Of a DNA stretch of 64,000 bases, positions 32,866 to 41,618 are shown piece by piece. The first letter of the stretch is position 1; every line of letters starts with the position of its first letter. A model generated the notes under the pieces. That model was given only the letters and a program-made list of their open reading frames with translations, searched no databases and had not been told where the DNA came from. The translations under genes and the position numbers were made by a program. Origin of the DNA: Planctomycetaceae bacterium (GTDB lineage: Bacteria > Planctomycetota > Phycisphaerae > Phycisphaerales > SM1A02); contig JAIXYQ010000010.1 in assembly GCA_027490145.1 (NCBI GenBank), forward strand, positions 186,001 through 250,000, given 5' to 3'.

Positions 32866-33441
32866 TCACACGTCCTCGCTGGTGGACGTGCCGCCGAACA
32901 CGGCACGGTCGATGCTCAGCGCACCCGCTCCGACCAGCAGCACGTTCAGTGCGAGTGCGCAGAGGGCCAGCGACACGAAACCTGCTTGGTACTCGCCGGG
33001 TTCGAGGCTGTAGAACAAGCTCTCGGCCATGGCTCGTGCCGGACCGAGCGCGAACTGCGTGCCGATGGTCACGAGCATGGCCGCCGCCCACAGCCGGCTC
33101 AGGAAGCCGATCAGCAGCAGGGTGCCCGCGACCAGCCGCGCCACCGATTCCCACTGCGCCACCTGGAGAGGTTCGGGGACGACCTTCATCTCGTGCAGCT
33201 CGAGCGCCTTGCCGAGCCATCGTGGGGCCTGCAGCGGGTCCAGCGATTCCGGATCGACCACGGCACCCGGCGGTGCCTGCTTCGAGCCGATGTCGTAGCC
33301 GAGCTCGACCAGCACGGCCGTTTCCTTGGGCGTGAAGACCCGGGTGCCGAACGCATCGCGAAACCCAGCCGGAGCGAGCGCCAGCGCAAGCACGAGCCGC
33401 GCCAGAAGGGGCATGAGGGAGATGGCGAAGAAGCGTCGCAT
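32866..33441 (-). CDS. DoxX-like integral membrane protein
   Basis: A 191-aa protein with four hydrophobic segments at about residues 5-25, 100-120, 123-140 and 155-175. The N-terminal LMPLLARLVLALALAPAGF and the later VARLVAGTLLLIGFLSRLWAAAMLVTIG follow the DoxX pattern, with a long loop of about 70 residues between helices 1 and 2 that is larger than in most DoxX proteins. Relatives act near quinone-linked redox systems, but the role here is unknown. It is convergent with the UVR gene, 28 bp apart. Confidence 0.7.
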   Translation of the reverse strand: MRRFFAISLMPLLARLVLALALAPAGFRDAFGTRVFTPKETAVLVELGYDIGSKQAPPGAVVDPESLDPLQAPRWLGKALELHEMKVVPEPLQVAQWESVARLVAGTLLLIGFLSRLWAAAMLVTIGTQFALGPARAMAESLFYSLEPGEYQAGFVSLALCALALNVLLVGAGALSIDRAVFGGTSTSEDV

Positions 33442-33487
33442 GGCATCGATGCGGCCGTTGCCGCTGGCTTAGGATGCTACGAACGCC

Positions 33488-33571
33488 GCGGGCGTGGCGG
33501 AATTGGCAGACGCACGGGATTTAGGTTCCCGTGGGGTAACACCCGTGCAGGTTCAAGTCCTGTCGCCCGCA
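33488..33571 (+). tRNA. tRNA-Leu (TAG)
   Basis: An 84-nt class II tRNA without encoded CCA. The acceptor GCGGGCG pairs with CGCCCGC, the anticodon stem CGGGA/TCCCG holds a TTTAGGT loop with anticodon TAG, and a long variable arm (GTGGGGTAACACCC) follows. The T loop is GTTCAAGTC. The start codon of the DAHP synthase gene lies only three bases beyond its 3' end, so the two are probably on one transcript that must be cut by tRNA processing. Confidence 0.96.
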
Positions 33572-33574
33572 TTC

Positions 33575-34939
33575 ATGACTGCATGGACCCCTACATCGTG
33601 GATGGCCAAGCCGGCCGCGCAGCAGCCTCCCTACGAGGATCGTGCGGCGCTCGACGCCGTGCTCAGCGAATTGGCCGCGCTGCCGCCGCTGGTCACCAGC
33701 GGGGAGGTGCTGTCGCTGAAGCAGCAGCTGGCCGCGGCGGCCCGGGGCGAGGCGTTCGTGCTGCAGGCCGGCGACTGTGCCGAGAGTTTCGCGCAGTGCA
33801 GGCCCGATGCCATCACGGCGCAGTTGAAGATCCTGCTGCAGATGAGCCTGGTGCTCGTGCACGGTTCGGGCCGGCGCGTGGTGCGCGTGGCTCGCCTGGC
33901 CGGCCAGTACGCCAAGCCTCGGTCGGCCGATGCCGAGGTGCGCGAGGGCGTGTCGCTGCCGGCCTACCGCGGGGACAACGTGAATCGCAGCGAATTCAGC
34001 GCCGCGGCACGTCGGCCCGAGCCTGAACTGCTGCTGCGCGGCTACGAGCGCGCGGCGCTGACGCTGAACTTCGTGCGCGCACTGGTCGATGGCGGATTCG
34101 CCGACATCCACCACCCCGAACAGTGGGACCTGTCCTTCGCGCATGCGAGCCCTTCGCGCGCCGAGTACGAGCGCATCGTGCACGAGATCCGGGCGAGCCT
34201 GGACTTCGCGCGCACCCTCACGGGCGAGGATCACCCCGCGCTCACGCGCGTGGACTTCTTCACGAGCCACGAGGCGCTGGTCCTTCCGTACGAACAGGCG
34301 CTCACGCGGCAGGTCCCGCGGCGCGACGGATGGTTCAACCTCAGCACCCATCTGCCCTGGATCGGCATGCGGACGGCTTCGCCCGAGGGCGCACACGTCG
34401 AGTACGCGCGTGGCCTGTCCAACCCGGTCGGCATCAAGGTGGGTCCGACGACCGAGCCGTCGGCGCTCGTGCGGACGCTCGAGGCGATCGATCCGCACCG
34501 TGAGCCGGGTCGCATCACGCTGATCCATCGCTTCGGTGCCGGCGCAATCGAGGCGGGCCTGCCGCCGGTGCTGCGTGCGGTGCATGCCGCGGGCTGGCAG
34601 GGCCTGTGGATCTGCGACCCCATGCACGGCAACACCGAGACCGTGGTGCCGGCCGATGGAGCCGGGGCCGGGCGTCCCGTGAAGACGCGCGCCTTCGCCA
34701 AGGTGATGCGGGAACTCGAACTTGCCTTCGCCGTGCATGCCTCCTGTGGCACGCACCTGGGCGGCGTGCACATCGAAGTCACCGGCGAGGACGTGACCGA
34801 GTGCACCGGTGGCTCGCGCGGCTTGAGCGATGCCGACCTGGCCCGCGCCTACCGCAGTGCGGTCGATCCGCGGCTGAATGCCGAGCAGGCGCTCGAACTG
34901 TCGATGCTGCTGGCCCGGCACCTGCGCGCGTCGAGGTGA
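33575..34939 (+). CDS. aroG: Class II (plant-type) DAHP synthase
   Basis: A 454-aa 3-deoxy-7-phosphoheptulonate synthase, the first enzyme of the shikimate pathway (phosphoenolpyruvate plus erythrose 4-phosphate). The class II hallmarks are WTPTSWMAKPAAQQPPY at the start, then QAGDCAESF with the metal-binding Cys, KPRSADAE, RGDNVN, the THLPWIGMRT block and DPMHGNTE. The conserved WxPxSW motif begins at residue 4, so the ATG at 33575, three bases after tRNA-Leu, is the right start; no ribosome site can fit there. The length matches bacterial class II enzymes. Confidence 0.94.
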   Translation: MTAWTPTSWMAKPAAQQPPYEDRAALDAVLSELAALPPLVTSGEVLSLKQQLAAAARGEAFVLQAGDCAESFAQCRPDAITAQLKILLQMSLVLVHGSGRRVVRVARLAGQYAKPRSADAEVREGVSLPAYRGDNVNRSEFSAAARRPEPELLLRGYERAALTLNFVRALVDGGFADIHHPEQWDLSFAHASPSRAEYERIVHEIRASLDFARTLTGEDHPALTRVDFFTSHEALVLPYEQALTRQVPRRDGWFNLSTHLPWIGMRTASPEGAHVEYARGLSNPVGIKVGPTTEPSALVRTLEAIDPHREPGRITLIHRFGAGAIEAGLPPVLRAVHAAGWQGLWICDPMHGNTETVVPADGAGAGRPVKTRAFAKVMRELELAFAVHASCGTHLGGVHIEVTGEDVTECTGGSRGLSDADLARAYRSAVDPRLNAEQALELSMLLARHLRASR

Positions 34940-35016
34940 GGGGCCAGGGGTGAGCGCGCCATGCAGGTGCGCCTCCCAAACCCGATCGCGCAGGCCCGGT
35001 ATCCTCCGGCGCTCCC

Positions 35017-36348
35017 ATGGGACGAAGCGCCACACCAGTCGTCGTCACCGGCCTTGGCCCGGTGTGCGGCCTCGGCGTGGGCCTGGAGCCTTTCTGGCAG
35101 GCCCTGACCGCAGGCACGAGTGCCATCCGCCGCATCGAGAGTTTCCAGACGGGCTCCTTCGGGTGCCCGTATGCGAGCCTGCTGCCGGAAGGCTTCGATG
35201 TCCGCACGCTCGTCCCCAAGAGCTACCGCAAGGGCACGAAGGTCATGGCGCGCGACATCGAGATCGCCGTGGCCGGCGCGCACATGGCCGTCCAGAGCGC
35301 CGGTCTGGTGACCCGGGGCACGGAGGGCGCGACCTCGGTGACCATCGCCCCCGACCGGTTCGGCGCCCACATCGGCGCCGGCCTCATCGCGGCCGACATC
35401 GATGAACTCACGGCGGCGCTCGTCACGAGCAAAGCCGACGACGGCACGGTCGACCTGGGCGCCTGGGGCAGCGTGGGCATGAACAACCTGACGCCGCTGT
35501 GGCTCCTGAAGTACCTGCCCAACATGCTGGCCTGCCACGTGACGATCATCCACGACTGCCAGGGGCCGTCGAACACGATCACCTGCGGTGAGTCGAGCGC
35601 GCTGCTGTCCCTGGGCGAGAGCATGCGCGTCATCGGCCGCGGCGATGCCGATGCCTGCCTGTCGGGCGGTGCCGAAAGCCGCGTGAACCAGATGGGCATG
35701 ATGCGCAACTGGTTCAGCGGTCGCCTGCGGCAGATGCCGGCCGGTGCACAAGGCCCCGAACTCGTGCGTCCGTTCGATCCGGATGCGCCCGGGTCGGTGC
35801 TCGGCGAGGGCGGCGGGATCCTGGTGGTCGAATCGGCCGGCTCCGCCGCGCGGCGCGGCAAGGTTCCCTTGGCCGAGCTCGCGGGCTTCGGCGCCAGCCA
35901 GTCGGTCTGTGCGGACACGCTGGGCATGGATCTGTCGCAGACCGGCGAGGACATCGCCGCGGCCATCGAATCGGCGCTCGAGGATGCCGGCATGTCGGCC
36001 GACGACATCGATGCGATCGTGCCCACCGGCTGTGCGGTGCCCGAAGTCGATGCGGGCGAGCGCAGCGCGCTCGAGCGCATCTTCGGGGCGCGACTGGGCT
36101 CGATGCCGATCGCGACCGTCGTGCCCAACGCCGGCTTCTGCGGTGCGGGCACCGGCGCGCTGGCGGCCTGCGCCGGCGTGCAGATGCTGGCCACGCAGTC
36201 GATTCCCGCGCGGCTCAACGCAACGGTCACGCCCGGCCTGGATGCCGCGGCCGCTGCATCGCGCCCGGCGACGCTGCGCGCGGTGCTGGTGCTGACCACG
36301 AGCCTCGGCGGCCAGAACGCCGCCATCATCCTGCGGAGGGCGTCATGA
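35017..36348 (+). CDS. Beta-ketoacyl synthase-like protein lacking all catalytic residues (chain-length-factor-like)
   Basis: A 443-aa thiolase-fold protein. By alignment with its neighbour (36345-37661) the nucleophile position, Cys in intact synthases, is E192 (motif GPSNTITCGE; a Cys sits two residues earlier at 190). The first catalytic His is T337, the Lys is V369 and the second His is F374. The fold-defining glycine-rich blocks (VLGEGGGILVVES, SLGGQNAAII) are kept. This is how chain length factors of type II polyketide synthases look, with Gln at the nucleophile site. It ends in a 4-nt overlap with the intact synthase, so the two are made in equal amounts and probably form a heterodimer. 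Confidence 0.82.
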   Translation: MGRSATPVVVTGLGPVCGLGVGLEPFWQALTAGTSAIRRIESFQTGSFGCPYASLLPEGFDVRTLVPKSYRKGTKVMARDIEIAVAGAHMAVQSAGLVTRGTEGATSVTIAPDRFGAHIGAGLIAADIDELTAALVTSKADDGTVDLGAWGSVGMNNLTPLWLLKYLPNMLACHVTIIHDCQGPSNTITCGESSALLSLGESMRVIGRGDADACLSGGAESRVNQMGMMRNWFSGRLRQMPAGAQGPELVRPFDPDAPGSVLGEGGGILVVESAGSAARRGKVPLAELAGFGASQSVCADTLGMDLSQTGEDIAAAIESALEDAGMSADDIDAIVPTGCAVPEVDAGERSALERIFGARLGSMPIATVVPNAGFCGAGTGALAACAGVQMLATQSIPARLNATVTPGLDAAAAASRPATLRAVLVLTTSLGGQNAAIILRRAS

Positions 36349-37661
36349 GCGTGCGGATCGTCGTCACCGGCATGGGTTGGGTCACGCCCCTGGGCCACGA
36401 CCTTGAGGGCGTGTGGAGCCGCATGATGCGTTCGGAGTGCGGCATGGCGCCGATCACGCGCTTCGATGCGCGGACCTTCCCGACGACCTTCGCCGCGGAA
36501 GTGCGCGACTACGACGTCAACGCGTTCGTGAAGCACCCGAAGGCCCACGCCACGGCTGGGCTCAACAGCAAGTACGCGCTCGGGGCCGCGCGCCAGGCCT
36601 GGGCACAGGCCGGGCTCGATGAACGTCCCGCGCCGAGCCTGCGGCGCGTGGGCATGTACCTCGGTGCGGGCGAGGGCGTGATCGACACCGCCAACTACTT
36701 TGCGGCCAACGTCGCCGGATGGGATGCGGCGTCCAGCCGCGTCGGTGGTGCATGGTTCGACGCCGCGAAGCGCATGCTCGATCGTGCGCGCGAGGTCGAG
36801 CAGGAGCCCAACATGCCGCTCGCGCACCTGGCGCGCGAGTTCGGCATCTGCGGCCCGAGCTACAACTGCCTGACCGCGTGCGCCGCCAGCACGCAAGCGA
36901 TCGGCGAGGCGTGCAGCATCCTGCGGCGCGGCGATGCCGATGCGATGCTCGCCGGCGGCACGCACACGATGATCCATCCGCTCGGGATCACCGGCTTCAA
37001 CCGCCTCACCGCATTGAGCACCTTCAAGGGCGACCCGACGAAGGCCAGCCGTCCCTTCGACATCGGCCGCGACGGCTTCGTGATGGGCGAGGGCAGCGGC
37101 ATGGTCGTGCTCGAGACGCTCGAGCACGCCCAGGCGCGTGGCGCCACGCCGCTGGCCGAGTTGATCGGCTACGGCTCGAGCGCCGATGCCTTCCGCATCA
37201 CCGACATCCAGCCCGATGGCCGCGGTGCCGCGGCGGCCATGACGCAGGCGCTCGCGCAGGCCGGCATCGATCCGCACGCGCGGCTGGACGACGGTCGCCC
37301 GCCGATCCAGTACATCAGTGCGCACGGCACCGGCACCAAGGAGAACGACTCGATCGAGACGATCGGCGTCAAGCGCGTCTTCGGCGAGCTGGCACCCTCG
37401 ATCCCGATGAGTTCGATCAAGAGCATGATGGGCCACCTGATCGCCGCCGCCGGCGCGGTCGAGTTCATCACGTGCGTGCAGGCGATCCGTCACGGCATGC
37501 TGCCGCCCACGATCAACTACGCCAACCCCGATCCCGAGCTCGACCTGGACTACGTGCCCAACGTGGCGCGCCCGGCGAAGGTCGACACCTGCCTGAGCAA
37601 CTCGTTCGGGTTCGGTGGGCAGAACGACACGGTCATCGTGACGCGTTGGCGGGGCACGTGA
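36345..37661 (+). CDS. Beta-ketoacyl-ACP synthase II-type enzyme, catalytically intact
   Basis: A 438-aa condensing enzyme with the complete C-H-K-H set: C179 in CLTACAAST, H327 in ISAHGTGTKEND, K359 and H364 in SIKSMMGHLIAAAG. FGFGGQND near the end is typical. It extends an acyl-ACP with malonyl-ACP. It is close to FabF in build and could serve general fatty acid synthesis. The coupled partner without active-site residues makes a KS-alpha/KS-beta pair for a special long-chain or polyketide product more likely. No ACP, ketoreductase or dehydratase lies beside it. Start and end both overlap neighbours by four bases. Confidence 0.88.
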   Translation: MSVRIVVTGMGWVTPLGHDLEGVWSRMMRSECGMAPITRFDARTFPTTFAAEVRDYDVNAFVKHPKAHATAGLNSKYALGAARQAWAQAGLDERPAPSLRRVGMYLGAGEGVIDTANYFAANVAGWDAASSRVGGAWFDAAKRMLDRAREVEQEPNMPLAHLAREFGICGPSYNCLTACAASTQAIGEACSILRRGDADAMLAGGTHTMIHPLGITGFNRLTALSTFKGDPTKASRPFDIGRDGFVMGEGSGMVVLETLEHAQARGATPLAELIGYGSSADAFRITDIQPDGRGAAAAMTQALAQAGIDPHARLDDGRPPIQYISAHGTGTKENDSIETIGVKRVFGELAPSIPMSSIKSMMGHLIAAAGAVEFITCVQAIRHGMLPPTINYANPDPELDLDYVPNVARPAKVDTCLSNSFGFGGQNDTVIVTRWRGT

Positions 37662-38302
37662 GCCGGTCCTCGCGCCGCCGCGGCCTGCTGCTGATGGCCG
37701 CGGGCGCTGCGGTGCTCATCGTTGGCGCCGGTGCGCTGGTCCTCGTGCAGCATGCACCCGACGCATGGGACCAGGCGCGTCGTCCTGCGCTCGCCCCGTC
37801 GGCGGATTCCCGCGCGGCCGGCTTCGAGACGGCGCTCGCCGCTGCGATCCACCAGGTGCGTGGCCCCGAGCCCTGGGCCATCGCGATCGATCCGGTGGAC
37901 CTGAACGGGTGGTTTGCGCGGCGATGGCGCCCCTGGGCCGACTTTGCGGGTGACTCGATCCCCGACGACCTGCGCCGCCAGCCGCTCGAGCACATGGCGG
38001 TCGCCGTCGAGTCCGAGGGCGAGCTGGTGGTCATGCTGTCCCGGCAGGGCCGGGTGGACTGGTGCAGCCTCGAGGTCGTCGGCGAGCCCGGATCCGTCGG
38101 CCTTGCACTTACGGGCATCGGCGCCGGTTCGCTTCCGCTGCCCGTGGTGGTCGCCCGCGGACTGGCGGGGGAGCTGGCGCGCTTTGGCGGTGGCCTGCCG
38201 GCGCTGAAGCTCACCGACGGCAGGACGGTCCGTGTGCTCGACCTGGCCTTCCAGGACGGCATGGTCGTGGTGCAGTGCCGCACGGAACCCGTGGTGCGAT
38301 GA
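37658..38302 (+). CDS. Membrane-anchored hypothetical protein coupled to the ketosynthase pair
   Basis: A 214-aa protein with a GTG start overlapping the ketosynthase stop (GTGA). A basic N-terminus (SRSSRRRG) and one transmembrane helix (LLLMAAGAAVLIVGAGALVLV) place the rest outside the cytoplasm. The soluble part is a beta-rich domain (AIAIDPVDLNGWFARRW, HMAVAVESEGELVVMLS, VLDLAFQDGMVVVQCRT) that I do not recognise. Its coupling to the ketosynthases suggests a role in handling or exporting their product, but nothing in the sequence proves this. Confidence 0.6.
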   Translation: MSRSSRRRGLLLMAAGAAVLIVGAGALVLVQHAPDAWDQARRPALAPSADSRAAGFETALAAAIHQVRGPEPWAIAIDPVDLNGWFARRWRPWADFAGDSIPDDLRRQPLEHMAVAVESEGELVVMLSRQGRVDWCSLEVVGEPGSVGLALTGIGAGSLPLPVVVARGLAGELARFGGGLPALKLTDGRTVRVLDLAFQDGMVVVQCRTEPVVR

Positions 38303-38343
38303 CCGAGCCGGGTGACCGACCGCGCCGCTAGACTTCCGGCCCC

Positions 38344-40014
38344 ATGCCGCAGATCACGATCAACGGGAAGCCGATGGAGTTCCAGAAGGGCCAGACCATC
38401 CTGCAGGTCGCCCTGGCGAACGAGGAAGAGATCCCGCATTACTGCTACCACGACTCGCTCTCGATCCCGGCGAACTGCCGCATCTGCCTCGCCGAGATCT
38501 GGCAGCCCAACCCCAAGACCGGCAAGCTCGAGTCGACAGGCCGGCTGAGCCCCACCTGCCACACCCACGCCGCCGAGGGCATGGTCGTCTACACCGACAG
38601 CGACAAGGCGAAGGCCAACCAGAAGGCGGTGATGGAGTACCTGCTCATCAACCACCCGGTGGACTGCGCGATCTGCGACCAGGCCGGCGAGTGCGGCCTC
38701 CAGGACTACTCGCATGAGTACGGCCGCGGCGAGAGCCGCTTCGTCGAGGAGAAGATCAAGAATCCCAAGAAGCAGGTCGGGCCGAACATCCTGCTCTACA
38801 GCGACCGCTGCATCATGTGCACCCGCTGCGTGCGCTTCACGCGCGAGGTCACCCAGACCAACGAACTCATGGTCGAGGGCCGCGGCGGCACCGAGATGAT
38901 CGATGTCTTCCCGGGCATGGCGCTCGACAACGAGCTGGCCAGCAACGTGATCGACCTCTGCCCGGTCGGCGCGCTGCTCGACAAGGATTTCCTCTTTCAG
39001 CAGCGCGTGTGGTTCCTGACGAAGACCCCGTCGATCGACGGCATCACGTCCAGCGGCGACAACATCAGCGTCGAGCACAACGATGGCCGCGTGTACCGCA
39101 TCAAGCCCCGCCGCAACGCCGCGGTGAACCAGTGGTGGATCACCGACGAGGTGCGCTACGGCTGGAAGTTCGTGCACCGTGAGGATCGGCTCTCGCTGCC
39201 CATGCTGAAGGGCCAGCCCGCGGGCGATGCCGCGCACGCGGCGCAGGCGTGGACCACGGCCATCGAGAAGGCGGGTGCGGCGCTCGCGCAGGGCGCCGCC
39301 GCCGGCCGGCTGGCCCTCCTGGTCAGCCCGATGCTCTCCTGCGAGGATGCGTACCTCCTCGCGCAGGCGGTCCTCGCCCAGGATGCCAACGCCGTGCTCG
39401 GCGTGGGCCCCGTGCCCGTCGACGGCCAGGACAAGACCTTCCCCAACGGTTTCGTGGTGCGCGCCGAGAAGGCGCCCAACGCGCGCGGCGTGCGCATGGT
39501 GCTCGAGGCCGTCGCGGCGTCGTTCGCGGGCCGCTCCGCGGCTGACGTGCATGACGCCGCGGCCTGGTGCGCTGCCGTCCAGTCCGCGGGCGTGAAGGCG
39601 TGCGTGGTCACCGGCAACTACCCGAGCGCCTGGCAATCCGACGAGCTCGTGCGCGCCGTCGCAGGGCGGTCGCTCATCCTCATCGACACGCTGCCGGACC
39701 GGCTCACCAACGCCGCCGACGTGGTGCTTCCGTCGTGCACCTGGGTCGAGAAGCCGGGCTCGTTCGTGAACGCCAACGGGCTGCTGCAGGGGTTCAAGGC
39801 CGCGATCGCGCCGTTGGATTTCGCGCGCAGCGAGTCGCAGGTCGCGATCGAGCTCGATGCCCATCGTCGTCATGTGCGTGGATCGGCGTTCGCGGTGTCC
39901 GTGGTCCGTGCCGACATGGCGCGCACCAAGGGACTGGAGGGCTTCGCCGCCGACATCGATCCGGTGGTGAAGTCGTCGACCGTGCAGGCCGACATGGAGC
40001 TGGTGGCGCTCTGA
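38344..40014 (+). CDS. nuoG: NADH-quinone oxidoreductase subunit G-like iron-sulfur protein
   Basis: A 556-aa protein. Residues 1-80 are a plant-type 2Fe-2S ferredoxin domain (CYHDSLSIPANCRICLAE). Next come the His-Cys3 4Fe-4S site (HPVDCAICDQAGECGLQDYS) and a second 4Fe-4S site (CIMCTRCVRFTREV with CPVGAL), then a molybdopterin oxidoreductase-like domain without a recognisable cofactor. This is the peripheral arm of complex I, carrying electrons from the flavin site inwards. Subunit G is usually longer (about 700-900 aa), so the C-terminal domain is shortened. No other nuo gene is adjacent, so the complex I genes are split in this genome. Confidence 0.88.
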   Translation: MPQITINGKPMEFQKGQTILQVALANEEEIPHYCYHDSLSIPANCRICLAEIWQPNPKTGKLESTGRLSPTCHTHAAEGMVVYTDSDKAKANQKAVMEYLLINHPVDCAICDQAGECGLQDYSHEYGRGESRFVEEKIKNPKKQVGPNILLYSDRCIMCTRCVRFTREVTQTNELMVEGRGGTEMIDVFPGMALDNELASNVIDLCPVGALLDKDFLFQQRVWFLTKTPSIDGITSSGDNISVEHNDGRVYRIKPRRNAAVNQWWITDEVRYGWKFVHREDRLSLPMLKGQPAGDAAHAAQAWTTAIEKAGAALAQGAAAGRLALLVSPMLSCEDAYLLAQAVLAQDANAVLGVGPVPVDGQDKTFPNGFVVRAEKAPNARGVRMVLEAVAASFAGRSAADVHDAAAWCAAVQSAGVKACVVTGNYPSAWQSDELVRAVAGRSLILIDTLPDRLTNAADVVLPSCTWVEKPGSFVNANGLLQGFKAAIAPLDFARSESQVAIELDAHRRHVRGSAFAVSVVRADMARTKGLEGFAADIDPVVKSSTVQADMELVAL

Positions 40015-40030
40015 CGCCGCCGGCTGCCCC

Positions 40031-41536
40031 ATGGATCCGATGAGCCCATCCCGCGGTCGCGGCGTCGCCGCGCGGATGTCCGATGTCCGCGAGGTCTGGG
40101 CGTTGGCGTGGCCGACGGTCCTCACGATGACCTCGTACACCATGATGCAGTTCGTCGACAGCCTGATGGTGGCCCAGGTCGGCATGGTCGAACTGGCGGC
40201 GCAGGGCAACGGTGGGGTCTGGAGCTGGGCGCCGATGTCGTTCCTCGTCGGGGTCATCACGCTCGTGAACACGTACGTGAGCCAGTCGCTCGGGGCCAAG
40301 CGGCTGCACGATGCCGCCAGCTACGCGTGGAGCGGCCTGTGGATCGCCGTCGGCAGCTGGTTGCTGCTGCTGCTGCCGCTGGCGCTCTTCGGTTTGCCGG
40401 CGCTCTTCGGTGCGATGGGGCACGAACCCCGAGTGCAGGAGCTCGAGACGCAGTACGCGTGCATCCTCGTGGGTGGTGGCCTCGTCACGCTCGCCGGGAA
40501 GGCGATGTCGAACTTCTTCTTCGGCATCCACCGCCCCAAGGTCGTGACCATCGCCGCCATCCTGGGCAACCTCGTCAACGTGGTCGGCAACTTCATCCTG
40601 ATCTACGGCGAGCGGGGGCTGCCCAGCCTTGGCCTGCCCGGGATCCCCGGCACGCAGGCGTACGGTGTCGCAGGGGCCGCGATCGCGACCGTGATCGGCA
40701 CGTTCGTCGAGTTCCTCGTGCCGTTCGTGGTCTTCCTGGGGCCGAAGCTGCATGCCGAGCTCGGCACGCGCTCGGCGTGGCGGCCGCAGTGGGGGATGTT
40801 GGGGGGGCTCGTGCGCACGGGCGTGCCCAACGGGATCCAGTTCAGCAACGAGATGATCTGCTGGGCGCTCTTCATGAGCACGCTGGTGGGGCGGTTCGGC
40901 ACGGACCACCTGGCTGCCGGGTGGAGCGTGCTGCGCTTCATGCACATGTCGTTCATGCCCGCCGTCGGCTTCAGCGTGGCGACCGCAAGCCTGGTCGGAA
41001 GGTCGATCGGCGCAGGGCGACCCGATGATGCCGTGCGCCAGACGCATGCCGCTCTCACGGTCTCGCTCGCGTACATGACCTTGTGGGGCATCGTCATGTT
41101 CGTCTGGCGCCACGACATGGTCGGGATCTTCGCCGACTCGGGTGACGTGCCGGCCGAGCAGGTGGCGCGCATCGTCGCGATCGGCGGCACGCTCATGATC
41201 TGCGCGGCGGTCTTCCAGACCTTCGATGCGCTGGGCATCATCTACACGGGTGCGCTGCGCGGAGCCGGCGACACGCTCGTCCCGGGCATCGCCACCGTGA
41301 CGCTCAGTTGGGGCATGATCGTGGGCGGGGGGCTGGCGCTCGTCGCGTGGTTCCCCCAGTGGGAGAGCACCGGGCCATGGCTGGCGGCGACCGCCTACAT
41401 CGTGATCTACGGTCTCTTCATGGTCTGGCGCTTCGAGAGCGGGCGGTGGCGTTCGATCCGGCTGCTTGGTGGGGCCCCCGAGCCCTCGCCTGGGATTGAA
41501 CCGGGCGGCTCCGGCAGCGTCGGCAGCGGTTCTTGA
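40031..41536 (+). CDS. MATE family multidrug/toxin efflux transporter
   Basis: A 501-aa integral membrane protein with twelve predicted helices in two related halves, starting ALAWPTVLTMTSYTMMQFVDSLMVAQVG and, in the second half, LVRTGVPNGIQFSNEMICWALFMSTLVG. Each half has the MATE layout with the conserved Pro in helix 1. It exports cationic compounds in exchange for Na+ or H+. The last 30 residues are a Gly/Ser/Pro-rich tail (GSGSVGSGS) that is unusual for the family. It starts 16 bp after nuoG and may be co-transcribed. Confidence 0.88.
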   Translation: MDPMSPSRGRGVAARMSDVREVWALAWPTVLTMTSYTMMQFVDSLMVAQVGMVELAAQGNGGVWSWAPMSFLVGVITLVNTYVSQSLGAKRLHDAASYAWSGLWIAVGSWLLLLLPLALFGLPALFGAMGHEPRVQELETQYACILVGGGLVTLAGKAMSNFFFGIHRPKVVTIAAILGNLVNVVGNFILIYGERGLPSLGLPGIPGTQAYGVAGAAIATVIGTFVEFLVPFVVFLGPKLHAELGTRSAWRPQWGMLGGLVRTGVPNGIQFSNEMICWALFMSTLVGRFGTDHLAAGWSVLRFMHMSFMPAVGFSVATASLVGRSIGAGRPDDAVRQTHAALTVSLAYMTLWGIVMFVWRHDMVGIFADSGDVPAEQVARIVAIGGTLMICAAVFQTFDALGIIYTGALRGAGDTLVPGIATVTLSWGMIVGGGLALVAWFPQWESTGPWLAATAYIVIYGLFMVWRFESGRWRSIRLLGGAPEPSPGIEPGGSGSVGSGS

Positions 41537-41618
41537 GCGTTGCGCCGGTCCCGCTATCATCCCCGGGCTCGGCTCCGGACGACCGGCGCCGCACGAACCA
41601 CCTGAGGAGCGCCGACCC

